64,000 bases of DNA from Amycolatopsis thermoflava N1165 (GTDB lineage: Bacteria > Actinomycetota > Actinomycetes > Mycobacteriales > Pseudonocardiaceae): assembly GCF_000473265.1 (NCBI RefSeq), contig NZ_KI421511.1:8146151-8210150 (forward strand), given 5' to 3'. The notes beneath the pieces were generated by a model. The model was not told the DNA's origin. It worked only from the letters and a program-made list of their open reading frames with translations, and did no database searches. Shown here in pieces: positions 1-7,946 of the stretch. The translations under genes and the position numbers were made by a program. Positions within the stretch are counted from its first letter, which is position 1. Every line of letters begins with the position of its first letter.

Positions 1-1073
1 TCGTTGGCCTTGGTGGTGTCCACCTCGAACTCGAAGCGCCGCGTCATGTCCTCGGTGACCTCCTCGACGTCCACGTAGAACTGCTCGTACCAGCGGCGCA
101 GCTGGTAGACCGGGCCGTCCTCCTCGCACAGCAGCGGGTTGTCGATGCGGGTCTTGTTCTTCCAGATCTCCACGTCCTGCAGGAAACCCACGCCGATGCT
201 CTTGGCGAACTTGCCCGCGATCTTGTCCGCCTGCTCGTCCGACACGCCCGGCAGCTTCTTCACGCTCACCCCCCACTGCAGCACGAACGAGGTCGGCGTC
301 ACCGGGTAGTGGCAGTTGATCAGCACGTTCTCGATCTCGAAGCCCTTGTACGTGTTGAGCAGCGTGTTGATCATGTACGACGGCCCGAAGTACGAGGCCT
401 CGGAGCGCAGCAGGTTGTCCTCGCCGCCGTAGTTGGACGCCATCCCGACGTCCGGCCGCCCCTTGGTGTTGAGGTACTGCGTGGCGATGTGGCCCTCGAA
501 CACGTTCTTGAAGTACGTCGGGAACGCGTAGTGGATGTAGAAGAAGTGGGCCATGTCGACCATGTTGTCGATGATCTCGCGGCAGTTGGACCCCTCGATC
601 AGCACCGAGTCCCAGGTCCAGTTGCTCCACTCGCCGCTGAAGATGCCGTCGATGCGGGGGATCACGACGTCCGGCGGGGGCGGGTTGCCCTGCGGGTCGT
701 GCCACACGAACAGTTGCTTGTTCTCCTCCAGCGTGATCCACGAGCGCGTGCGGGCCCGCAGCGGAACCCGTTTGGCGTAGGGGATCGACACGCACTTGCC
801 GTTGCCGCCCCAGCGCCAGTCGTGGAACGGGCAGGCCACCTCGTTGCCCTTGACGCTGCCCTGGCTCAGGTCGCCGCCCATGTGGCGGCAGTACGCGTCC
901 AGGACGTTCAGCTTGCCGTCCTCGCCTGCGAACACCACGAGCTTGGTGCCGAACGCGTTGACGGCGTGCGGTTTCCCGTCGCGGAACGTCTCGGCCAGCC
1001 CCAGGCAGTGCCAGCCGCGCGCGAACCGCGCCGGCGGCGCACCCGCGTCGATCGTGCGGACTTCAGTCATCAT
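1..1073 (-). CDS. kshA: 3-ketosteroid 9-alpha-hydroxylase, oxygenase subunit KshA (3' end outside window)
   Basis: KshA is the terminal oxygenase that hydroxylates C9 of 3-ketosteroids; with KstD this opens ring B. Reading the minus strand directly gives about 357 residues, with the C-terminal 30-40 beyond the left edge. The Rieske [2Fe-2S] motif is visible as CRH (C62, H64) and CPFH (C81, H84). The mononuclear iron site follows as DNMVDMAHFFYIH, with H176 and H181; these sit at a constant offset of five from the M. tuberculosis KshA ligands. The start ATG overlaps the kstD stop as ATGA, implying translational coupling. A second in-frame ATG lies one codon later. The reductase partner KshB is not in the window. 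Identification is by recalled family similarity and is strong. Confidence 0.95.
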   Translation of the reverse strand, partial: MMTEVRTIDAGAPPARFARGWHCLGLAETFRDGKPHAVNAFGTKLVVFAGEDGKLNVLDAYCRHMGGDLSQGSVKGNEVACPFHDWRWGGNGKCVSIPYAKRVPLRARTRSWITLEENKQLFVWHDPQGNPPPPDVVIPRIDGIFSGEWSNWTWDSVLIEGSNCREIIDNMVDMAHFFYIHYAFPTYFKNVFEGHIATQYLNTKGRPDVGMASNYGGEDNLLRSEASYFGPSYMINTLLNTYKGFEIENVLINCHYPVTPTSFVLQWGVSVKKLPGVSDEQADKIAGKFAKSIGVGFLQDVEIWKNKTRIDNPLLCEEDGPVYQLRRWYEQFYVDVEEVTEDMTRRFEFEVDTTKAN

Positions 1074-2737
1074 CGACCTCCAGTGCGATTCTGGGTGGCC
1101 AGGTGGCGTGAGGCAAGGAACCCGAAGACCATCGCCGGGCCGATCGTGGCGCCCGGCCCGGCGTAGGTGTGTCCCATGACTGCGGCGCTGGTGTTCCCGG
1201 CCGCGTACAACCCGGGGATCACCGACCCGTCCTCGCGCAGCACGCGGGCGTGGGTGTCGGTGCGCAGCCCGCCCTTGGTGCCCAGGTCACCGGGCACGAT
1301 CTTGACCGCGTAGAACGGGGCCTTGTCGAGCGGGCCGAGGCTGGGGTTCGGCTTGTGGCGGGGGTCGCCGTAGTAGTGGTCGTAGGCGCTCTGCCCGCGC
1401 CGGAAGTCCTCGTCGACGCCGCGCCGGGCGAAGCCGTTGAACCGCTCGACGGTCGATTCCAGGGCGGCGGTCGGCACCTCGATCCGGGCGGCCAGTTCGC
1501 CCAGGGTGGGCGCCTTGGCCACGATCCCGGCCTTGAACCAGCGGCCGGGCAGCTTCTGCCGCGGCCCGACGCCGGTGAACATGTACCGGTCGCGGTAGCG
1601 CTGGTCGAAGATCAGCCAGGTGGGGATGTTCTCGCCGGGCCCGTCGCCCGGTCCGTACATCGCGTGCACGGCCTCGACGTAGGGCGCGGACTCGTTGACG
1701 AACCGCTCGCCGCGCGCGTTGACCAGGATGCAACCCGGCCGCGACCGTTCGGCGAGGGCGAACCACGGCCCGCCGGTCAGCGGGATCGTCGGGCCCCACC
1801 AGGCGTCGTCCATCAGCGCGACCGACGCGCCGAGCTTGAGCCCGGCCAGGATCGCGTCGCCGGTGTTGGCCTTCGCGCCGACGGTCCACTCGGTGCCGAT
1901 GGGGCTGCGTTGATACTTCGCGCGCATCTCCTCGTTGTGCTCGAACCCGCCCGCGGCGAGCACGACCCCCAGGCGCGCCCGCACGGTCTCCTCGCGCCCG
2001 TCGCGCCGGACCACCACCCCGGTGACCCGCTCGTCCTCGGTCACCAGGTCGGTCAACGGGGTGTCCAGCCACACCGGCACGCCGGCGCGGAGCAGCCCGG
2101 CGCGCAGCCCGGCGGCCAGCGCCTGGCCCATCGACAGCAGCCGCTTGCCGCGGGCCAGCCCGGTGAGCCAGCGTCCGCCGATGCGCAGGACTCGCAGCGC
2201 ACCCTTGGGGTGCCGGGCGAGCAGGCTCAGCCAGCGGTAGTCCGCCTGCGTGATCGGCACGCCCAGCGGCGCTCCGCTGTAGGGCGGTTCCAGGTTGTAC
2301 AGCTCCGCGCCGAGCAGCTTGCCGTCGAACGGTTTCGGCTCGACCGACCGTCCGCCGGCCCGTCCGCCGGGGGCTTCGGGGTGGTAGTCGGAGTAGCCGG
2401 GCACCCACTGCAACCGCAGCGGCGTGACCCGGTGGACGAACGACACCACCTCGGGGCCGTGGTCGAGGAAGGCCTGGCGCAGCTCGGCGGGCACGACGTC
2501 GCCGACAATGGCCTCCAGGTAGGCCCGCGCCGCCTCCGGCGTGTCCTCCACACCGGCCGCGCGCAACGCCTCGTTGCCCGGGATCCACACCCCGCCACCC
2601 GATCGGGCCGTGGACCCGCCGAACCTGGCGGCCTTCTCGATCACCACCACGGAGAGGCCGGCGTCGGCGGCCGCGAGGGCGGCGGTCATGCCGGCGGCGC
2701 CGCTGCCGACCACCACGACGTCGAACTCGTCGGTCAT
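1070..2737 (-). CDS. kstD: 3-ketosteroid delta1-dehydrogenase KstD
   Basis: FAD enzyme that introduces the C1-C2 double bond into 3-ketosteroids. The N-terminal dinucleotide-binding motif VVVVGSGAAG is at residues 7-16. The C-terminal catalytic signature HTYAGPGATIG places a tyrosine at 525 and a glycine at 529, the spacing of the Tyr487/Gly491 pair of Rhodococcus KstD1. The length of 555 residues is usual for the family. A GGAGG ribosome site precedes the ATG, and a perfect KstR operator begins 11 bases upstream of the start. It is the first gene of a kstD-kshA operon with a 4-bp overlap, and is divergent from another KstD-like flavoprotein. Confidence 0.95.
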   Translation of the reverse strand: MTDEFDVVVVGSGAAGMTAALAAADAGLSVVVIEKAARFGGSTARSGGGVWIPGNEALRAAGVEDTPEAARAYLEAIVGDVVPAELRQAFLDHGPEVVSFVHRVTPLRLQWVPGYSDYHPEAPGGRAGGRSVEPKPFDGKLLGAELYNLEPPYSGAPLGVPITQADYRWLSLLARHPKGALRVLRIGGRWLTGLARGKRLLSMGQALAAGLRAGLLRAGVPVWLDTPLTDLVTEDERVTGVVVRRDGREETVRARLGVVLAAGGFEHNEEMRAKYQRSPIGTEWTVGAKANTGDAILAGLKLGASVALMDDAWWGPTIPLTGGPWFALAERSRPGCILVNARGERFVNESAPYVEAVHAMYGPGDGPGENIPTWLIFDQRYRDRYMFTGVGPRQKLPGRWFKAGIVAKAPTLGELAARIEVPTAALESTVERFNGFARRGVDEDFRRGQSAYDHYYGDPRHKPNPSLGPLDKAPFYAVKIVPGDLGTKGGLRTDTHARVLREDGSVIPGLYAAGNTSAAVMGHTYAGPGATIGPAMVFGFLASRHLATQNRTGGR

Positions 2738-2748
2738 GCCACCTCCGC

Positions 2749-2762
2749 TGGAACGTGTTCCA
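2749..2762. promoter_or_regulatory. KstR operator for kstD
   Basis: TGGAACGTGTTCCA fits the known mycobacterial KstR motif TnnAACnnGTTnnA at every fixed position and is a palindrome except for its two central bases. It sits 11 bases before the kstD start, so a bound repressor would block the promoter or start region of kstD-kshA. Confidence 0.85.
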
Positions 2763-2805
2763 CTTCGCTGAGCGCCTGTTCGCCGCCTCGTCCGTCACGA
2801 TAGAC

Positions 2806-2819
2806 GAGAACGTGTTTCA
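2806..2819. promoter_or_regulatory. KstR operator for the KstD-like flavoprotein gene
   Basis: GAGAACGTGTTTCA matches the KstR motif except for G instead of T at the first position. It ends 17 bases before the GTG start of the plus-strand flavoprotein gene. A possible -10 element (TAGGGT, 2824-2829) lies between the operator and the start. The same 14-mer, reverse complemented, occurs before the DUF35 gene at 27730-27743. Confidence 0.7.
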
Positions 2820-2836
2820 GTTCTAGGGTAGCGGGT

Positions 2837-4420
2837 GTGAACCAGACGGTGGATGTGATCGTGATCGGGTTCGGGGCGGCTGGCGCCTGCGCGGCGATCG
2901 AGGCCGCGGACGCGGGCGCGGACGTGCTCGTGCTGGACCGCTTCGGCGGTGGCGGGGCGACCGCGCTGAGCGGCGGCATCGTCTACGCGGGCGGGGGCAC
3001 CGCCCAGCAGCGAGAGGCCGGGGTCGACGACTCTGCCGACGCGATGTACGACTACCTGCGGCTCGAGGTCGGCGAGGCGGTGTCGGAGGAGACGCTGCGG
3101 CGCTTCTGCGACTCCAGCCCGGCGATGATCGAGTGGCTGGAGCGCAACGGCGTGCCGTTCGAGGGCAGCCTGTGCCCGTACAAGACGTCCTACCCCAACG
3201 ACGACTACTACCTGTACTACTCGGGCAGCGAGTCCGCCGGCGGGTTCCGCGACCTGGCCAAACCGGCCGCGCGCGGGCACCGCACGAAAGGGCCGGGCAC
3301 GTCGGGCAAGCTGCTGTTCGCCCGGCTCGCGCAGGCGGCACGCGACCGCGGGGTGCGCGTCCTGCCCGGCACCAGGGCCGAGTCGCTGATCGTCGAGAAC
3401 GGCGTCGTGAGCGGCGTCCGGGTCCGCACGATGCGCGACGCGCCCGCCCGGGTCCGCGCCGCGCACGCCCGCATGGCGCGGTACGCCGCGAAGCCCGGGA
3501 TCTACGTGTCGAGCGTGCGCAAGGCGCTGCAGCACCGGATCGAGCGGCTGGAGCGGCGGTACGCGCGCGAGGTGGAACTGACCGCCCGGCGCGGGGTCGT
3601 GATCGCGGCGGGCGGGTTCATCTTCAACCGCGCCCTCGTGCGTGAGCACGCGCCGGCCTACCGCGGCGGGCTGGCGCTGGGCACGATCGCCGACGACGGT
3701 TCCGGCATCGGGCTCGGCACCGCGGTGGGGGCGGCGACCGGCGAGATGCACCGGATCTCCGCGTGGCGGTTCGTCACGCCGCCCAGCGCGATGCTCAAGG
3801 GCGTCCTGGTCGACCAGGCCGGGCGGCGGATCATCGACGAGTCCCGTTACGGCGCCGCGGTCGGCGAGGTGATGATCGGCAAACACGACGGCAAGGGCTG
3901 GCTGCTCGCCGACGCCGAGACGATCGCCGAGGCCCGCCGCACCGCGCGGCGGGAGAGCCAGTGGTTCCAGTGGCTGCAGGCCCGCTACCTGCTGCAACGG
4001 GGCCGGGTGTCCGCGGCGACCCTGGAGGAGGTGGCGCGCAAGGCCGGGGTCGACCCGGCCGGGCTGGCCGCCACCGTCGAGGCCTACAACGCGGCCGCGG
4101 AATCCGGGGCCGCGGACCCGGCCGGCAAGCCGGCCGAGTACGTGCGGCCGGTGCGGACGGCGCCGTTCTCGCTGATCGACGTCTCCATCAAGCCCAGCCT
4201 CGGTTTCCCGTGCCCGATGCTCACGCTCGGTGGGCTGGTGGTGGACGAGTCGACCGGCCAGGTGCGGGACGCCGAGGGTGCCGGAATCGCCGGGCTGTAC
4301 GCGGCGGGCCGGTCCGCGGTGGGAATCTGTTCCAGGTCCTACGTGAGCGGTCTCTCACTTTCCGATTGCGTGTTTTCCGGGCGCAGAGCGGGAATTTCCG
4401 CAGCTCGACGGGCTGGCTGA
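2837..4420 (+). CDS. KstD-family flavoprotein, candidate 3-ketosteroid delta4-(5alpha)-dehydrogenase
   Basis: A 527-residue FAD enzyme of the fumarate reductase/KstD superfamily. The FAD-binding motif VIVIGFGAAG is at the N-terminus and the C-terminal FAD-contact region near 495-515 contains SRSYVSGLSLSDC. The Tyr502-x-Ser504 pair resembles the Tyr466/Ser468 pair reported for delta4-(5alpha)-KSTD of Rhodococcus jostii, and differs from the HTYAGPG signature of the neighbouring KstD. The function would be oxidation of 5alpha-3-ketosteroids to 4-ene steroids; this is an inference from the motif and context. The GTG start has no obvious ribosome site and may be leaderless. A KstR-like box lies just upstream. 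It may also be another KstD paralogue. Confidence 0.75.
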   Translation: MNQTVDVIVIGFGAAGACAAIEAADAGADVLVLDRFGGGGATALSGGIVYAGGGTAQQREAGVDDSADAMYDYLRLEVGEAVSEETLRRFCDSSPAMIEWLERNGVPFEGSLCPYKTSYPNDDYYLYYSGSESAGGFRDLAKPAARGHRTKGPGTSGKLLFARLAQAARDRGVRVLPGTRAESLIVENGVVSGVRVRTMRDAPARVRAAHARMARYAAKPGIYVSSVRKALQHRIERLERRYAREVELTARRGVVIAAGGFIFNRALVREHAPAYRGGLALGTIADDGSGIGLGTAVGAATGEMHRISAWRFVTPPSAMLKGVLVDQAGRRIIDESRYGAAVGEVMIGKHDGKGWLLADAETIAEARRTARRESQWFQWLQARYLLQRGRVSAATLEEVARKAGVDPAGLAATVEAYNAAAESGAADPAGKPAEYVRPVRTAPFSLIDVSIKPSLGFPCPMLTLGGLVVDESTGQVRDAEGAGIAGLYAAGRSAVGICSRSYVSGLSLSDCVFSGRRAGISAARRAG

Positions 4421-4430
4421 TGACAAAAAT

Positions 4431-4444
4431 GAGAACGTGTTCTA
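4431..4444. promoter_or_regulatory. KstR operator for the hsaADCB operon
   Basis: GAGAACGTGTTCTA matches the KstR motif with G instead of T at the first position, and is nearly palindromic. It lies 45 bases before the preferred hsaA start, between the end of the KstD-like gene and hsaA. Confidence 0.75.
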
Positions 4445-4489
4445 GTCTTGCTGGTGACCGAGAAAAGACATGACGGACGGGGCGTGCAG

Positions 4490-5668
4490 ATGACCGATCA
4501 GGATGGTCGCGGGGTGCTGGCCGGGGTCCGGGAGCTGCTTCCCGTCCTGCGGGAGCGGGCCCAGGAGACCGAGGACGCGCGGCGCATTCCGGACGAGTCG
4601 ATCAAATCGCTGCAGGAGACCGGGTTCTTCAAGCTGCTGCAGCCGAAGACCTTCGGCGGCTACGAGGCCGACCCGGTGACCTTCTACACCGCGGTGAAGC
4701 TGCTGGCGAGCGCGTGCGGGTCCACCGGCTGGGTCGCCTCGATCCTCGGGGTGCACCCGTGGCACCTCGGGTTGTTCGAGCCGCAGGCGCAGCAGGACGT
4801 ATGGGGCGAGGACGTCGACGTGCGCATTTCGTCGTCGTACGCGCCGATGGGCAAGGCGACCGTCGTCGACGGCGGGTACCGGCTGACCGGCCGGTGGAGC
4901 TTCTCCTCCGGCTGCGACCACGCGACCTGGGTGTTCCTCGGCGCGCCCGCCTTCGACGCCGAGGGCAGGCCGGTCGACTTCTGCACCTACCTGCTGCCGA
5001 TCAGCGACTACCGGATCGAGGACGTCTGGGACACCGTCGGCCTGAGCGGCACCGGCAGCAACGACATCATCGTCGAGGACGCTTTCGTCCCGGCGCACCG
5101 CGCGCTGAGCTTCCAGGCCACCTCGAAGTGCCGCACCCCGGGGCAGCAGATCAACCCGGGGCCGTTGTTCAAGCTGCCGTACGGGTCCGTGCACCCGTCG
5201 ACGATCACCGCGCCGATCATCGGCATGGCGCAGGGCGCGTACGAGGCGCACGTGGAGCACCAGCGCAACCGGGTCCGCGCCGCCTACATGGGCGAGCAGT
5301 CCAAAGAGGACCCGTTCGCGAAGGTGCGGGTCGCCGAGGCGGCCAGCGAGATCGACGCCGCGTGGCTGCAGCTGACCCGCAACATCGACGAGCTGTACCA
5401 GCTGGCCTGCCGCGGCGAGAAGCTGCCGTTCGCCACCCGGCTACGGGTGCGGCGCGACCAGGTGCGCGGCACCGAGCGCGCCATCGCCGCCGTGGACCGG
5501 CTCTTCGAGAACTCCGGCGGCCGCGCGCTCAAGCGGGGCACACCGATCCAGCGGTTCTGGCGCGACGCGCACGCCGGCCGCGTGCACGCGGCGAACGACC
5601 CGGAACGCGCCTACATCATGTACGGCAACGGCGAATTCGGCGTGCCCGTCGAGAATGCGATGGTGTGA
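4490..5668 (+). CDS. hsaA: 3-HSA hydroxylase, oxygenase subunit HsaA
   Basis: Flavin-dependent monooxygenase of the acyl-CoA-dehydrogenase fold that hydroxylates the aromatised secosteroid 3-HSA to the catechol 3,4-DHSA, using reduced flavin from HsaB. The 392-residue product follows M. tuberculosis HsaA (394 residues) along its length, including SACGSTGWVASILGVHPWHL, SSGCDHATW, GLSGTGSND and the C-terminal QRFWRDAHAGRVHAANDPER. The ATG giving MTDQDGRGV was chosen because it aligns with the family start; a start 14 codons upstream is possible. It heads a tight four-gene operon behind a KstR-like box. Confidence 0.96.
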   Translation: MTDQDGRGVLAGVRELLPVLRERAQETEDARRIPDESIKSLQETGFFKLLQPKTFGGYEADPVTFYTAVKLLASACGSTGWVASILGVHPWHLGLFEPQAQQDVWGEDVDVRISSSYAPMGKATVVDGGYRLTGRWSFSSGCDHATWVFLGAPAFDAEGRPVDFCTYLLPISDYRIEDVWDTVGLSGTGSNDIIVEDAFVPAHRALSFQATSKCRTPGQQINPGPLFKLPYGSVHPSTITAPIIGMAQGAYEAHVEHQRNRVRAAYMGEQSKEDPFAKVRVAEAASEIDAAWLQLTRNIDELYQLACRGEKLPFATRLRVRRDQVRGTERAIAAVDRLFENSGGRALKRGTPIQRFWRDAHAGRVHAANDPERAYIMYGNGEFGVPVENAMV

Positions 5669-5669
5669 C

Positions 5670-6515
5670 GTGACCGAGGGCAAGTACGCCGAGGTCGGCG
5701 GCGGCCTGCGGCTGCACTACCACGAGGCCGGCACTGAGCACGCGGAAACCGTGGTGCTGCTGCACGGCGGCGGGCCGGGCGCCTCGGCGTGGAGCAACTT
5801 CTCCCGCAACATCGAGGTGTTCGCCAAGTCCTTCCGCGTCCTCGCGGTCGACCAGCCGGGGTTCGGCAAGTCGGACAAACCGACCGAGCACCCGCAGTAC
5901 TTCACGCACAGCTCGACGGCGGTCGTCGGCCTGCTCGACGCGCTGGGCGTCGGCAAGGCGCACCTGGTCGGCAACTCGCTCGGTGGCGGCACCGCGGTCC
6001 GGCTCGCGCTGGACCACCCGGACCGCGCCGGGCGGCTCGTCCTGATGGGGCCGGGCGGGCTGAGCACCAACCTGTTCGCGCCGGACCCGACCGAGGGGGT
6101 CAAGGCGCTCGGCCGGTTCGCCGCGCCGCCGGGGCCGAGCAAGGAGAAGCTCGCCGCGTTCCTGCGGCTCATGGTGTTCGACCCGGCGCTGATCACCGAC
6201 GAACTGGTCGAGGAACGCTACGCCAACGCGAGCACGCCCGAGTCGCTCGCGGCGATGCGCGCGATGGGCGCGTCCTTCGCCGGCGCGGACTACGAGCAGG
6301 GCATGCTCTGGCGTGAGGCCTACAAACTGCGGCAACGCGTGCTGCTGATCTGGGGCCGTGAGGACCGCGTCAACCCGCTCGACGGCGCGCTGGTCGCGCT
6401 GAAGACGATCCCGCGCGCGCAGCTGCACGTGTTCGGCCGGTGTGGACATTGGGCCCAGGTCGAGAAGTTCGACGAGTTCAACCGCCTGGCCCTCGACTTC
6501 CTGCGAGGTGAATGA
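5670..6515 (+). CDS. hsaD: 4,9-DSHA hydrolase HsaD (meta-cleavage product hydrolase)
   Basis: Alpha/beta hydrolase that cuts the C-C bond of the ring-A meta-cleavage product made by HsaC. The 281-residue product has the oxyanion region LLHGGGPGASAW, the nucleophile motif GNSLGGG with Ser103, an acid in GREDRVNP and the catalytic His260 in GRCGHWAQ. The GTG start lies one base after the hsaA stop, indicating operon expression. A longer reading from an upstream ATG inside hsaA is less likely. Close homologues act on biphenyl-type products (BphD), but the neighbours make the steroid role clear. Confidence 0.95.
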   Translation: MTEGKYAEVGGGLRLHYHEAGTEHAETVVLLHGGGPGASAWSNFSRNIEVFAKSFRVLAVDQPGFGKSDKPTEHPQYFTHSSTAVVGLLDALGVGKAHLVGNSLGGGTAVRLALDHPDRAGRLVLMGPGGLSTNLFAPDPTEGVKALGRFAAPPGPSKEKLAAFLRLMVFDPALITDELVEERYANASTPESLAAMRAMGASFAGADYEQGMLWREAYKLRQRVLLIWGREDRVNPLDGALVALKTIPRAQLHVFGRCGHWAQVEKFDEFNRLALDFLRGE

Positions 6516-6516
6516 G

Positions 6517-7419
6517 ATGGGCATCCGCTCACTGGCGTACCTGCGCATCGAGGCGACCGACATGGCCGCCTGGCGCGAGTACGGGCTCAAGGTCCTCGGC
6601 ATGGTCGAGGGCAAGGGCTCGCACCCGGACGCGCTCTACCTGCGGATGGACGACTTCCCGGCGCGGCTGGTGATCGTGCCGGGGGAGAGCGACCGGCTCG
6701 CGGTGGCCGGCTGGGAGGCCGCCAACGCCGCCGAACTGGACGAGGTGCGGGCGCGGCTGGACGCCAACGGCGTGCCCTACAAGGAGGGCAGCGCCGAGGT
6801 GCTGGCCGAGCGGCGCGTCACCGAGCTGATCAGCTTCGACGACCCGTCGGGCAACACCCTGGAAGTGTTCCACGGCGTCGCGCTGGAGCACCGGCGCGTG
6901 GTGAGCCCGTACGGGCACCGGTTCGTCACCGGCGAGCAGGGCCTCGGGCACGTCGTGCTGTCCACCCACGACGATGACGCCGCGCTGCGGTTCTACCGTG
7001 ACGTGCTCGGCTTCCGGCTGCGCGACTCGATGCGCCTGCCGCCGCAGATGGTCGGCCGGCCCGCCGACGGGCCGCCGGCGTGGCTGCGGTTCTTCGGCTG
7101 CAACCCGCGCCACCACAGCCTGGCGTTCTTGCCGATGCCGACGCCGAGCGGGATCGTGCACCTGATGGTCGAGGTGGAGAACACCGACGACGTCGGGCTG
7201 GCGCTGGACCGCGCGAAGCGGCGCAACGTGCCGATGTCGGCGACCCTGGGGCGGCACGTGAACGACCTGATGCTGTCGTTCTACATGAAGACGCCGGGCG
7301 GGTTCGACGTCGAGTTCGGCTGCGAGGGCCGCCAGGTCGACGACGAGTCGTGGATCGCGCGGGAGAGCACCGCGGTCAGCCTGTGGGGCCACGACTTCAG
7401 CGTCGGGATGCGGAAGTGA
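6517..7419 (+). CDS. hsaC: 3,4-DHSA extradiol dioxygenase HsaC
   Basis: Fe(II) type I extradiol dioxygenase that opens the catechol ring A of 3,4-DHSA. Two vicinal-oxygen-chelate halves are visible. The iron ligands fall at His145 (GLGHVVLST), His215 (GIVHLMVEV) and Glu266 (FDVEFGCEG), the same numbers as in M. tuberculosis HsaC, with the length also 300 residues. The ATG follows the hsaD stop by one base. Its 3' end overlaps the hsaB start as GTGA. Confidence 0.97.
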   Translation: MGIRSLAYLRIEATDMAAWREYGLKVLGMVEGKGSHPDALYLRMDDFPARLVIVPGESDRLAVAGWEAANAAELDEVRARLDANGVPYKEGSAEVLAERRVTELISFDDPSGNTLEVFHGVALEHRRVVSPYGHRFVTGEQGLGHVVLSTHDDDAALRFYRDVLGFRLRDSMRLPPQMVGRPADGPPAWLRFFGCNPRHHSLAFLPMPTPSGIVHLMVEVENTDDVGLALDRAKRRNVPMSATLGRHVNDLMLSFYMKTPGGFDVEFGCEGRQVDDESWIARESTAVSLWGHDFSVGMRK

Positions 7420-7946
7420 TCTCGTCCGCGATCGAGCCGGCGCGCTTCCGCCAGGTGCTCGGGCACTTCGCGACCGGGGTCACGGTGGTGACCACGATGG
7501 ACGACGGCGAGCCCGCCGGGTTCGCGTGCCAGTCGTTCGCCGCGCTGTCGCTGGACCCGCCGCTGGTGCTGTTCTGCCCGGCCCGCAAATCGCGGACGTG
7601 GCCGGCGATCGAGCGCAGCGGGCGGTTCGCGGTCAACGTCCTCGCGGAGGGGCAGCACCGGATCAGCGCGGTGTTCGGGGCGCGCGGCGCGGACAAGTTC
7701 GCCGCCGTCGAGTGGGAGCCGGCGCCGTCCGGCTCCCCAGTGCTGGAGGACGCACTGACCTGGGTGGACTGCGCCGTGGAGACCGTGTTCGAGGCGGGTG
7801 ACCACTTCGTGGTGGTCGGGCGCGTGACGGCGCTGGGGGAGGCGTCGAACGGGCGGCCGCTGCTGTACTACCGCGGCCAGTACACCGGCGCGGCGCCGGT
7901 CAAGGCGGACGTGCTCAGCTGGGCCGGCCCGGACGACTGGCTGTGA
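7416..7946 (+). CDS. hsaB: Flavin reductase HsaB, partner of HsaA
   Basis: Short-chain flavin reductase (flavin_Reduct domain) that supplies reduced flavin to HsaA. The 176-residue protein opens with RFRQVLGHFATGVTVVTT, contains FACQSFAALSLDPPLVLFC and ends with LLYYRGQYTG, all typical of the HpaC/HsaB family. The GTG start overlaps the hsaC stop by four bases, so translation is coupled. It completes the order hsaA-D-C-B known from mycobacteria. Its last 32 bases overlap the 3' end of the convergent MFS gene. Confidence 0.94.
   Translation: MISSAIEPARFRQVLGHFATGVTVVTTMDDGEPAGFACQSFAALSLDPPLVLFCPARKSRTWPAIERSGRFAVNVLAEGQHRISAVFGARGADKFAAVEWEPAPSGSPVLEDALTWVDCAVETVFEAGDHFVVVGRVTALGEASNGRPLLYYRGQYTGAAPVKADVLSWAGPDDWL

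Noticed and set aside
309..1166. Plus-strand open frame of 285 codons at the left edge
   Set aside because: It is the antisense shadow of kshA, whose Rieske and iron-site motifs are unambiguous on the minus strand.
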